This document shows positions 1 to 12,832 of a stretch of 64,000 nt of DNA, piece by piece. The stretch is from assembly GCF_910592395.1 (NCBI RefSeq), contig NC_088311.1:3908501-3972500 (forward strand). Reading direction: 5' to 3'. The translations under genes and the position numbers were made by a program. The notes beneath the pieces were generated by a model that saw nothing but the letters and a program-made list of their open reading frames with translations, did not search any database and was not told the origin of the DNA. Within the stretch, counting starts at the first letter, position 1. Each line of letters starts with the position of its first letter. This stretch comes from Lineus longissimus (Eukaryota; Nemertea; Pilidiophora; Heteronemertea; Lineidae).

Positions 1-359
1 CCAAAGTTTGTAACAAACAGAATTGACAGAGCTGAAGGAGGAGTACATGTACAAAGGCAAAATTCTAATATCATTTCATGGACATCATTCTTGCAAGATA
101 TCAACTTGACATTCACGGAATGATGTCAGAATGACGTCCACGCTCCAGCGGACATCCACATATTTCAAAAGTGTTTTAGTAGATTTCTGTTTCAGATGTT
201 TGAGAGTGTAATAATTGTCCACGCTAATGTACTAATGATACACAAATCTGAGAATATACACTTTGCGCTGGCCCCAGGTGTTATTCCCACTGAACCTAAT
301 CAAAATATCTGAATGACTTTCACAATTTGATTACAGATCACCTGTAAAAGCACCCTTGG
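1..359. other. Sequence beyond the PIGB stop codon
   Basis: No coding exon was recognised. The part next to position 360 is probably PIGB 3' untranslated sequence on the minus strand. Confidence 0.5.
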
Positions 360-3300
360 TTATCTACACTGAACAACAACATGGCTGCCGATTCTACTTT
401 CAAGTAGTAAATGCGCATGAAAAAACCTAGCACATTCATGATAGTTGTGCTTTCGAATAAAACTGTTTATTTTTGGCACTAAAATATTATACATGACAAG
501 ATGGGATGGGAGGGTGATATTTTCATGATATTCGCTCTCCAACCATTGGACGGGGTCCCTGTAGAAGACATCTGCTTCGTCTGTGTAGTTGTTCATATTG
601 CTCAGGTTTGGTTCACACGTCAAGAAGCGCATGCTCACATTTTTATGGATATGACTGAAAATTAAACAAAAATAGGTTATTGTCCCGAGGCATTCAACTT
701 TCCTGAAAACCTGCTTATTGCTTTACTTTAGAAGTAAATTGGACAGTAACTTACAAAATCTGAAAGAGCATGGCAACATGTAAGGTGTCGACGATCACAT
801 CTGCTGTGTCTAGCACCTAGTTATGCCTATGATATCAAATCTTTGAAATGTTTTCAACAGAACAAATGAATGGGACTCACCTGTAATATGGTGTTGAATG
901 GCACGGCATCAGATAGAGTATATCAAGTGGAGTCTGCATCTTATCATGGACGACCTGTTGTAAATATGCCATCACATCAAGCGTACCACGCTGATGAAGG
1001 AGGCTGAAGTACAACGCTGCAGGGAGATTCGTCACAATTATACCAATCATGATGGCTTTGGCACTGAGAAACTTCTTGCCGACATCATTGCATAGAGAAT
1101 TGAGGCATTGCCCACAAATATGCATAGCCAGCGGCAGCAGTGGAAACAGGAAGCGAAACTCTTTGTGGCTTTTTAAACTGAAAATGAGATGGAGAAGGCT
1201 GGTCAGAACTGGTAGTTTTGAGGAAGCATGAACAAGGAGTAAAGATGAAATTGACTGCCATATACTTGTAAAGGTGGCATTATTGCTACAGGCCCAGGCT
1301 AGGATCATTTCTTGTTAGCCGAGTCTGTGGAGAGATTGCCTTGTAATCCAGAGGACCTGGGTTCAAACCTCAGCTTGACAAGCCGGACTAGTTTCATATT
1401 GCAATTTGTAACCCAAATTTCAGGAATTGCTATTAACATTGTCAATACCTGTATAAGATTGACGAGATTATTTCAAGCCATGCGAATCGAAATGGTTCTA
1501 TGTTGTGAATGTAAAAGAAATTCTCTGACCTATAGATGAAAATTGTCCAGAGTATAATGTATACCATGGTTTTGTCTTTTGCCGACCATAAACCCAGGAC
1601 GAATGGAAGCATATGTGTCGTCATGATGGTCACAAATCCTTGTGTGAGGTACCAGTGCCAAGGGTGACTTCCATAGAATGAACCCATGTTGGAGAAGAAG
1701 TTGAACTTGAGGAATTCCAAGTGGACGATCACCCATTTCCCGTAAAAGGACTTGTCAATTATGGTCGATATCAGCAACAGAAACAATCTGAAAGTAGATA
1801 AAGATATCATACGAAGACGTCTTTAGTGGGGCTACAGCATAAAAAGTCCTACAGATTTTGTTCAATTTTCATTGCATCATGAATAAGTGACTGTAAACTG
1901 CAGAACAAAATTACATTGCTTTTCTTTAAACAATTAAAATTCCCGATTTCTACTTTTGCTAATTGTTAAATTTTAATTGGTAACACATTTGCACAATTTT
2001 CATTTCTTAACATTCTGCAAAAATTTGATGAGCTATAGCTATTAGTGTCTTACCCTGTGACTCCGTAGAGCTTGAGCATTTTGAAAGGAATCTTCTTCTG
2101 CATCCAAACATGCCAGAGACACATTGGCACCCAGATAATAGCAGCAGTGGAACGGAATATAACACAGATCACAACCAGCAGCACGAAGATCCACTGAGAT
2201 TTTCTAAAATTGGCGAGAAAATTCACATTGAATTTAGAAACAAATGGTACAGAGCCGAAAATAGCCAAAGCCGTATGTGAAAATCAACCAAGTTCACAAA
2301 AACATATGATCAATTTTTGGGGTGACACAGATTTTTAGCATATTTAACATAAATCCATACAATTTTTTATAACAAATCTCTATTGCCTCTACATATATAG
2401 CAACAGCTGCCCGAGCAGGGCTTGGTCATCAAATGTGTCAAGATAAAAAGGGGATGCTCACTCCTTGCAATCAAACTAGCTTTCCAAAGTTTCTAGATGG
2501 AACAGGAAGGATGATTCACCTTTTTATATCCAGCCATCGAAAATAAAAAATGTCCCACCTCGACCTTGTTGGTGTTGAAAACAGGAAAAGGGTTCGACAC
2601 ACCTTATCTTTCAACTAGATCGCTATATCTTCTAGATCAAACAGGAAAGATGACTCACCTTTTTTTGTCGGGCCATGGAAAATAAAACATCGCCACAGTT
2701 GTTAAGACTGTCTCGATAGAGTTAGTGAGTGTCCTTGTCGCACAGTAAAAAGTGAACCAGGATGCCAGCTGACAGCAGAGTGTCCACTGGGCGGTCGACT
2801 GATCAGCCAAGCGACGAGACAGCTTGTATAGGTAGAGATCGCCCACAGCAGCAAGAATACCTTGCAGTAGTTTGGGTAGTTTGACCTGTAAATGTGATTC
2901 AATGTTTCAGTGCCCGAAAATAGAGCAGACCAAAATAAATGTGAATAGGCAGTATTTTTTTCACAAATGACACAATTTTTGTTAAGTCTACTGGATTGAG
3001 CAACAACCTGCCCCGGCAACCTGCAAGCCATGAGAGCCAGCTAACAGGAATAAGAAGCTGGTGGGAGTTGTTTTTAGAATGACCTATATCATTGCTATCA
3101 TCTAATCAACCCCCGAGAAGTGTTTTATGGACAGAACGAAGCATGGCCAAAAAAATTATTATTTTCTGCACCACTTTATAAAAAAAATAAATATTAGAGG
3201 ATTTATATATTATTTATATTTATTTATATATTTATTTATCATGGTACTTGTCACTGTAACAAACACAGGTATGCATAAACTAATGAAAACAGATATTTTT

Positions 3301-4213
3301 TGGTTAACATGCCTGGTTACCATGAACAACTCACCAGAAGTGTTGGGTGGTCAATACGAAACATGGCTAATGTCTGATATAGGGATGTAAAGATAAGAGG
3401 ATAGGTGTAGCTTCTAAGTCCAGTACGCCACTCCCAAGTCAGGAAACCATACCTGAATTCATCAAATAATTACAAAATTATTATCATAAATATAGAATTA
3501 TTCGCATGACCATAAAAGTGCCCGGCAATTTCAGCCAAATTGGTGTTGGAACTGCAATTGCATGAAGGCCTGCCTAACTGAGTAAAGTCGGGAAGAATAT
3601 CTTTTTAAAAGAAGGGAGGGGCTAAAAAAACTTACTTACTTGAAGACGGAATGATGAGCAACCTCCAGTGACTGCCAGTACTCATCTGACACGAAGGATG
3701 TCTGAATCATTAAGGCATTCACTATCCTGAAGGCGATCAGGCCAAGAAACAGCGTCTTCTCTGAGGACATGATCAGCTGGATGACACGAGGACCTGCAGG
3801 TAAAATTCAACAGGTGAATATGCCCTAAATCAATGTGAATCGAAAGCCACATTTTGGTATGAAATAATTATCTATAGAATATCATTATAAATTGAAATTA
3901 AATAAATGTGATTGAGCCACCCTTGCCAGATACCCAAGGCCAAGGGTTTGCATTGTGTTCCAATTTCCTCGAGGAATGGAGGACTGCAAGTGCAATGTAT
4001 GCACATTTACAACAAGGCCGTAAACTATTTATAAGCAGAGTTTTACTAACCGACTAATTTTGAATCCTCGATTTCCGGGTCCTCCTCCGACTGGAATGCC
4101 CATTCTGAGCCAGTGTCAGTCACTTTTGGAACCTTAGGCCTTGGATTCTTACCGAGCCCTCGGTGGCGACGCCTCTGGATGGTTATGGCACTTTTGTTTG
4201 AGTCCTTCCCCAT
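360..4213 (-). CDS. PIGB: GPI mannosyltransferase 3 (PIG-B), complete, eight coding exons
   Basis: Transfers the third mannose to the glycosylphosphatidylinositol precursor in the ER membrane (GT22 family). Exons on the minus strand: 4213-4051, 3793-3640, 3452-3335, 2885-2659, 2203-2054, 1787-1530, 1177-881, 654-360. All junctions are GT-AG and phases agree. They sum to 1,662 nt, 553 aa, very close to human PIGB (about 554). Visible motifs are DEYWQ at about residues 91-95, the family signature HKEFRF at 361-366, YGSHPWHWY in the middle, and [10 protein letters not shown] and DEADVFY near the C terminus. Multiple hydrophobic segments fit an ER polytopic enzyme. The start ATG follows a purine-rich leader and opens a charged cytosolic N terminus. 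The next gene upstream is divergent and about 3.7 kb away. The identity is firm; individual splice sites were inferred by eye. Confidence 0.93.
1312..1385 (+). repeat. tRNA-derived SINE head or tRNA pseudogene remnant in a PIGB intron
   Basis: An A-box-like TAGCCGAGT lies at 1316-1324 and a good B box, GGTTCAAACC, at 1360-1369. Between them is an anticodon-arm-like stretch with loop CTTGTAATC. This spacing is that of a type 2-less tRNA promoter. The acceptor stem does not pair well, so it is not an intact tRNA. It lies in the intron between the PIGB exons at 1177 and 1530. A SINE head is the simplest reading. Confidence 0.5.
2490..2560 (-). pseudogene. Decayed duplicate of the 3' end of PIGB exon 4 with its splice donor
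   Basis: The stretch resembles 2628-2697, which holds the end of the PIGB exon (2659-2885) and its GTGAGT donor. Shared blocks include TCTAGAT, ACAGGAA, GATGA.TCACC and GAAAATAAAA. The copy has a one-base length change that would shift the frame, and its donor reads GTGAATCA. It looks like a local partial duplication inside the downstream intron. Confidence 0.5.
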
Positions 4214-4293
4214 GGTCCCTGCGCAAACGATTCATTAAAATCATACATCATGAGATTATGCAGACAGCAACTGCAACTAATTCATGCCTAGCT

Positions 4294-4555
4294 TAAGGGT
4301 TGGCAATAGGTACCACCATTTTGGCTAGAACCTGAAATCCACAATCAAAGAACTCCTTCAAAATGAAGTGAATCTCAATCTGAATGCCCATAAAAACCTT
4401 GGAGTGGGACTGGGAGGCTGTTCTTACGAAAACGAAGACCTCACTCCCAGTCCCACCCTTTAGAAATTGGCATAATTCAGTTGGTTTTGAAAGAGTTAAA
4501 CTGCTTGTAGTTTTTAAGTTCTAGCAAAAATGGTGGTACCTATGGCCAACCCCCA
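4294..4555. mobile_element. Palindromic fold-back (MITE-like) element
   Basis: The two halves are imperfect inverted repeats. The left arm from 4296 (GGTTGGCAATAGGTACCACC) pairs with the right arm ending at 4553 (GGTGGTACCTATGGCCAACC). Similarity continues through GCTAGAAC, AACTC.TTCAAAA and TGAAT blocks to an inner pair GTGGGACTGGGAG / CTCCCAGTCCCAC around a short loop. No coding capacity. It lies just upstream of the PIGB start. No clear target-site duplication was identified. Confidence 0.65.
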
Positions 4556-4757
4556 TTTATAATTTCTTGCAATTGGCACTTTTTTTCTGTGGGTTTACGA
4601 CTTTTACAACGTTCATACACCACTTTGAAGGACAACATCAACCGCAGAACATAGAAACATACCTATTGCTATCGAATATCAACAATAAGTTACGAACATG
4701 GCTCCAAAAGCAGTGAAAAGGGGGTTTTAGAGTGGAAATAAAAGGACGTATTGCTAT

Positions 4758-5200
4758 GAGACAAGACCACAATTGATTTTTAAGCCTTTTAGCAGTTAAA
4801 TTGTCAATGTTTGACCGCGACGCATCAAAGAACGCGTGGTGTTGTGAATCTGAAATTTAGATTATGTTATTCCGGACAGTCGGGCAAGTAAATGGTGAAA
4901 AATAAAATGGTGATTGACCACGGAAATTTTTTTTTAATCGACAAATTAGACAGACTTTGATATTTCCACTCTTTTCAGCCAACTGGCAGAAAAAACTCAA
5001 AACACGCCCCCTATTACCCAATTAGCAAAATTCGAAATTAATTTTTTCATCAAATAATTTCTTTATATCTGTAGACTTGCCACAACAAATATTTTTTCAA
5101 TACCTCTCTAAATATGTACTTGAGAGTAAAAAACATGCACTCGTCTGATAGATAGGCCTGGACCCTCCAACCTATGAATATTCATTAGTGGTCTTGTCTC
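4758..5200. repeat. Left copy of the 443-bp direct repeat
   Basis: Bounded by the 13-bp inverted repeat GAGACAAGACCAC / GTGGTCTTGTCTC; identical by eye to 5751-6193. Confidence 0.85.
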
Positions 5201-5750
5201 AATGAAGGTACATTTCAGGGGTTAACATTTTGAGATTTTTTTCAAACTAATGTACATGACATCCCACAACTCTCCAACAAAGGAAAGTCATATCTGGACA
5301 TTTTTGGAGAAATGAGAGACATTTCAAAGAGTGGTACAACTGTGCCAAAGCGACGAAAGAGGACAAAATCGACAAAAAGTCATGATTTTGCACCCAACAG
5401 CACCAAATTCAAAGACCTGCCCTGGCCAGAATAAGCAAGCTATGGAGCTGAAACTTTAGGATGTGATTTAGGAATATCTTTGCTGCTTAGGGCACAACTT
5501 TCAGAATCAAGGCCTAAGTAGTTTCAAAGAAATTACAAAATGAATGGCAACACAACAAGACTTGTAAAAATGAAACCGAACTTAGACCGGGGTTAGGTTG
5601 ACTCTTATTTGGGTCAAATTAAGTTTTTTTCTCATTATTTTAGCTTGTTTTGACCTTAAATCATCAGCAAATACAATATTCTAAATGAATTAGAGTGATT
5701 TGAGCACATTCAAATTTTTCACTATATTGACCCAAAATGTAGTGTAAATA

Positions 5751-6193
5751 GAGACAAGACCACAATTGATTTTTAAGCCTTTTAGCAGTTAAATTGTCAA
5801 TGTTTGACCGCGACGCATCAAAGAACGCGTGGTGTTGTGAATCTGAAATTTAGATTATGTTATTCCGGACAGTCGGGCAAGTAAATGGTGAAAAATAAAA
5901 TGGTGATTGACCACGGAAATTTTTTTTTAATCGACAAATTAGACAGACTTTGATATTTCCACTCTTTTCAGCCAACTGGCAGAAAAAACTCAAAACACGC
6001 CCCCTATTACCCAATTAGCAAAATTCGAAATTAATTTTTTCATCAAATAATTTCTTTATATCTGTAGACTTGCCACAACAAATATTTTTTCAATACCTCT
6101 CTAAATATGTACTTGAGAGTAAAAAACATGCACTCGTCTGATAGATAGGCCTGGACCCTCCAACCTATGAATATTCATTAGTGGTCTTGTCTC
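5751..6193. repeat. Right copy of the 443-bp direct repeat
   Basis: Same length and ends as 4758-5200. It is followed directly by CTAT, which also precedes the left copy. Confidence 0.85.
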
Positions 6194-6469
6194 CTATTTC
6201 TTAATTTCATGGAGGCGGCCATGTTGGAAAGTCCCGGATGTGATATCTGAGATCAATGGCCATTCTCCAAGCGTCGTCGTTGTTGAGCCTCACTCAACCT
6301 ACTCGGACTCAATCTCCCGGGCGCCGGGCCAAATGTCCAATTTACATGTACCCGCTGAAATTGTCACAAAGTCCAACTGTGGCAGAGACAATAGGTCGAG
6401 TGAGGCTTGAAAACGCATTATAAAACTAAAGTATAAAGAAAAAAAGAAAAAGAACAATGTTGTCCACAA

Positions 6470-6535
6470 CCGGATTCGAACTCGCGACCTTTGGATCGAA
6501 CATCCTATTCTGCCATTTCTGACGAGCGCTCCCGT
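6470..6535 (-). repeat. tRNA-like remnant (possible SINE) on the minus strand
   Basis: The reverse complement contains GGTCGCGAGTTCGAATCC, a classic tRNA T-arm and B box. It is preceded by an anticodon-arm-like segment with TTCGATCC and a D-arm-like GAGCGCTCGTC. No full acceptor stem is evident, so it is a degenerate tRNA-related sequence rather than a gene. Confidence 0.4.
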
Positions 6536-6747
6536 ATTTGTCGAAATCTGATTGGCTGAAAGTCCCTGTACAAATGTACACCGGGGCCCTCGGAAACACC
6601 GCTACAGCATCGCCAAAATCAGGCGGCGACGTAGGGATGTACAGTTCTCCAAATCAGACATCAACTCTAATATGTCAGTATGCGTCATTACCTGTGAATA
6701 AATATTGCGCATGTATATGATGTAGGCCTACGCTGCAAAAACGTTGG

Positions 6748-6772
6748 TTCTTCTTCTTCTTCTTCTTCTTTG
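6748..6772. repeat. (CTT)n microsatellite
   Basis: Short run of TTC/CTT trinucleotides within noncoding sequence. Confidence 0.8.
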
Positions 6773-7278
6773 AAACTACTCTACTTCATTAATGAAGGTT
6801 GTGGCAGTTGGACAGTTTGCCCATGCACGGAGGGAAGGGTAAACGTGTTTTAAAAGTCGATGCAATGTCCAAATTAACAATTAACGTGTGGTAAATAGTT
6901 CATAATGACGTAAGTGGTGCTGGGGACATCATCGACGCTTCTTCTCGTATACTATTCACTCGTTGGTGTGTGTCTTGTGGCCAGCAGCTTGGTTTTGAAC
7001 TAGTCCACATTTCCGCATTGCTCCGGATCGAATTGGAATGCATTCCATTCTTTAATGGTTCTTTAATGGTTCGGGAGCGTAAAACAAAAATTGCCACTAT
7101 GGAACATGATGATTCTTTCCAAATCTCCAAAGGTGCAAAAGTGACATTCATCGGATTCTGAACCTCATGGTAGTGTGTATAGAGGGTTCCTGACGTTTTG
7201 ACGACCACCTGCCAATGCATTTTCTTTACGTCGTGACCACGTGTGACGGCCAATATGGCAGTGCAAAACGTAATCATG

Positions 7279-7286
7279 TGACGTCA
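7279..7286. promoter_or_regulatory. Consensus CRE (TGACGTCA) upstream of the 7909 gene
   Basis: A full palindromic cAMP-response element about 300 bp upstream of the TATA box at 7578. Its function is inferred from sequence and position only. Confidence 0.45.
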
Positions 7287-7577
7287 GTGAAGAACCTCTG
7301 ATCGGCTCTATAGAAAATGCATTGCCGTTATGAAAAAGGACTTTCAACTCCTTGGACAGCCGGCGCGGCATGGATGGGTGTATCCTGATATTGTCGTCCT
7401 CTGAGACATCTTTCCGTCTGGTTGTCAGTCTGTAAACGCTAATTCCTACGACGGAATTCGCACAGCTGAGCAGGTCCTGTTCACACTCTCGCTTGTTCAG
7501 TCGTTGTACTACGTCAAAACCAACGTGACACCTGATTGGCTATATCTCACTCCTCTTCCTTCACCCTTTTCGACCAC

Positions 7578-7585
7578 TATAAAAG
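7578..7585 (+). promoter_or_regulatory. TATA box of the 7909 gene
   Basis: TATAAAAG on the plus strand. Transcription should begin about 30 bp downstream, near 7608. A leader exon could then run to a GTAAGA donor at 7736. An acceptor ending at 7895 places the second exon just before the ATG at 7909. A reverse CCAAT-type ATTGG lies about 40 bp upstream. Confidence 0.65.
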
Positions 7586-7908
7586 TCACAGGTTTCGAGT
7601 TCTGCGACACTTTGCCGGAAAATCTGCGAGGATTCGCGCAATTCTTTAGCGTTCTTATACAATCAAGTCGAATTACAAGCAGACTATCGCTCTCCAGCGG
7701 TAATTAAGTTGACATACCTTTATCAAGTGCTTTTGGTAAGAAAAAACACTAGCATTGCCGCATGCATTGTTGCAATCGCATTCAGGGTGCAGTGCACAAC
7801 CCTTCATCCGTTATTTTCTTCTCCATTTAGGCCTATATAATATTTGAGTTTATTAATGTACGTGTATATTTAAATGTGCTCCTTTTTAATTTCAGAACTC
7901 GTCTCAAG

Positions 7909-9093
7909 ATGTCTGCGTTGAAACATCATCGGCAAGACTGTGATACGTCCTACGACGTCCTTTATACACAGCAAACACACATTCAAGATGGCCGAAACAG
8001 CCGAAGCACCACTTGTTTGAATCGGGCGTCGTATGAAAATCAAGGCGGGTACAAGGAAATCGCAGCTGAACGCTTGAATTATGCTACTGGAATTACAAAT
8101 AATCATTTGTATGTTGAGACGGACGTGACTTCTGGTCAGCAAACACACATCCGAGATGGCCACAACCAACGAAGCATTACGCGTTTGAATCGGGCGTCGT
8201 ATGACAACCACGGTGGTTACGAACAAATTGAAACTGCACGCTTGAATTACGTCGCCGGGATTTTCGTTGATATGGACGTGGCTGCTGGTCAGGCCTTCCG
8301 GGGGAAGCATGATCGCTGGGTGGGAGACGCAAAATGTCTTCGGCGTCGTTCCAAGACGTGCGACCCTGCGGATCTACAATCTCCCCCACGCCTGCATCTT
8401 CGATCACAGTCTTCACGGAAGATATCCGGCGTTCCCCTCAACGATGATGTATGCATCGAATTACCACCTGAACACTGCACTCTGTCAAACGGGCCTAGGA
8501 TCCTGGAGGTTTTCGAGAACGACAAAAATGACAACGAAATATACAACTCGTTGTCAAAGTGCAGTGCATCACCGAACTCTCCGAATTCAGAGCAGTACTG
8601 CAAGATGTCAAGAAACAAACAATCTTCCACTGGGCTTAGCGATGATGATTCGGGTGATTCCTTTCGGGGTGTGGCTGCTTCACATGGTTTCTATGGTGTT
8701 GAAAAGCGGTTATCCAAACTACGACCGAAAAGACTATTTTCATCGACGCCCGTTCCACTTCCAATGAATTCGGCGATATTGGCCACGGCTCGGCCAAGGA
8801 GAAAGTCGCAGCGGAGACATTTACGGGTTTCAACGACCCCATCGGTCAATGACACTCATAACTCTCGAAAATCTTGCAGTTCATGCCGCACTAGAGACAA
8901 CAAAACTAGGAATTATCACTGCGAACGATGTTCCTCAGCATACGAAGCCGGAGACGAACTGACATCATACCACCAAGAACATGAAGATCTTGTTCGCCGC
9001 TCCGAGGTTTTTGGAAAATACTCAAAACTGCCGGCGATAAATAAGAATACACATGAAACTCCGTTGATAGTTGTGACCTCGGTAGATTTATAA
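7909..9093 (+). CDS. Unrecognised 394-aa protein with an internal repeat and a C-terminal Cys cluster
   Basis: I do not recognise the family. The coding region is one exon. Its ATG lies 14 nt after a splice acceptor (TTTTTAATTTCAG ending at 7895), so an in-frame ATG upstream in the intron was not used. The N-terminal part holds two copies of a roughly 43-residue unit (near residues 21-65 and 77-121). Each unit contains QTHI.DG, LNRASY and a run ending RLNY or ERLNY. The middle is Ser/Arg/Pro rich and probably disordered. The C terminus has CSSC, then about 12 residues later CERC, which could bind zinc. There is no signal peptide or membrane segment. A TATA box, a short 5' intron and an upstream CRE suggest an inducible gene. 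A poly(A) signal AATAAA lies at 9364-9369. It could be a lineage-specific gene. Confidence 0.65.
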   Translation: MSALKHHRQDCDTSYDVLYTQQTHIQDGRNSRSTTCLNRASYENQGGYKEIAAERLNYATGITNNHLYVETDVTSGQQTHIRDGHNQRSITRLNRASYDNHGGYEQIETARLNYVAGIFVDMDVAAGQAFRGKHDRWVGDAKCLRRRSKTCDPADLQSPPRLHLRSQSSRKISGVPLNDDVCIELPPEHCTLSNGPRILEVFENDKNDNEIYNSLSKCSASPNSPNSEQYCKMSRNKQSSTGLSDDDSGDSFRGVAASHGFYGVEKRLSKLRPKRLFSSTPVPLPMNSAILATARPRRKSQRRHLRVSTTPSVNDTHNSRKSCSSCRTRDNKTRNYHCERCSSAYEAGDELTSYHQEHEDLVRRSEVFGKYSKLPAINKNTHETPLIVVTSVDL

Positions 9094-10491
9094 ATCACAC
9101 TCAGAGGACAGCTATAGTTTTGTGAAATCCATTGTGCCAGATGAATTTCACCGTCAGTGCGATTTTCTAGTGCAGTCGTGAGGTTAAAATGGCAAGGTTT
9201 CCACTGCATTCGAGATTTTGCTTGTCTCGCACGACGCATGCGACATATCGCCAAGCAGGCAGAAGCTTTTGTCGGTCAGGTTGGGTGCAGTTGTGTGCAT
9301 AAAATAACTAAGCCTTGCTCAGCATGCAGCAATGCACGTTTATGTTCGCCTCATGGTAAAAGCAATAAATTCATCAGCTTGATTATTACAAACAATTGGA
9401 GCAAATTTCTTATGCATGCAGCTTGTGACAGAATAACTATTTTAGAACATGTATATGTGTTTCATGTTACAGAATTTCGAAAGATAATTAAAGTATAAAA
9501 GAATAATCCAGTATTGTTTTATTAATTACTGGTCTTTATAATCCATTAACAGGTATGCATGGATTGATATACAACTTTTCCTCACATGAGAATCAGCGGT
9601 CATGTCTGAATCCCAATATTGATTATGATATGCGCATTGTACATGTTTATGTACTTCGCCTTGGTTTTCCAAGCAAGGGGGGGGGGCTGCCCGTAAAGCA
9701 ATTCGAATCCTCGAAGAAAGAAGCCCGGTGTAATGTTTTTGAGTGTTTCTGTTTTTGAGTGTTTCCCCTCATTGTTTGGGAACGCTCAAAAATAGATTGA
9801 CAAGATTTTCTGTGTGTCCCCCCTATTGAAAAGTCGTGGTCTCTCTAGCTGCCTATTGTTTGGAAACACTGACACATGGGGAACAACCACAGATGTTACA
9901 CCGGTCGTGTACTCATGCTCATATATGTAGGCCTATCACATTGCCAAATGTGGTAATTCGCAAGTCAATGATCCCACATGAATGTGAGCGCAAGTGCTAT
10001 TCGTACAGACTGCAGTGCACAAGATCTCTCCCAAGGTTCTAAAAAAGAAGGTCCTCCGCGCGTGGGGTCCTCTGATTTCACAGCAGTGAAACTTCGTGGA
10101 GAACAACCAAGACATGTCGAACCGAAAAGTTCCCCAAGGGTTGCGCGTCACATCCCCGTATTTGAACCTCGATCGGGGGGGGGGGGTTGATTAGTGGGTA
10201 TATTGTGCCGATAACTCCCCTGCCTGCCTGCATGGGATGGGCAGCAGTTTTATAGAGCTATATACCGTGACGTGGTATATTCTAGCGTGCAGCGAGCCAG
10301 CACACGAAATATCACAATATTATTATGACTCAGTGAAGAAGTCGTCGGTCGTGGATGATCTATGACTAATCTATTAAGAGAAGATGGCGATATTTGATAT
10401 TTTTAAAGAAAAGCTTTTCCTTTTGCTTTTGGACGAGTATACAAGTCCTCGCTTTCGCTCTTCTATACGTGGACCAGAGACAATGAGTTGC
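9094..10491. other. Intergenic region, convergent 3' ends
   Basis: Holds the presumed 3' UTR of the 7909 gene (AATAAA at 9364) and the end of the minus-strand CAPSL transcript. It also has two G-runs near 9677 and 10176. I saw no coding exon. Confidence 0.5.

Positions 10492-12832
<2,341 letters not shown>

Larger units (their letters stand above)
4758..6193. mobile_element. Composite mobile element: two identical 443-bp direct repeats around 550 bp
   Basis: The stretch 4758-5200 is repeated without visible difference at 5751-6193. Each copy begins GAGACAAGACCAC and ends GTGGTCTTGTCTC, a perfect 13-bp terminal inverted repeat. The tetranucleotide CTAT occurs immediately outside both outer ends (4754-4757 and 6194-6197), while the inner flanks share no duplication. 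That fits insertion of the whole 1,436-bp unit rather than two separate insertions. The 550-bp interior has no long ORF. Alternatives are a terminal-repeat miniature retroelement with unusual ends, or a tandem of two non-autonomous DNA transposons. No primer-binding site or polypurine tract is obvious. Confidence 0.75.
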
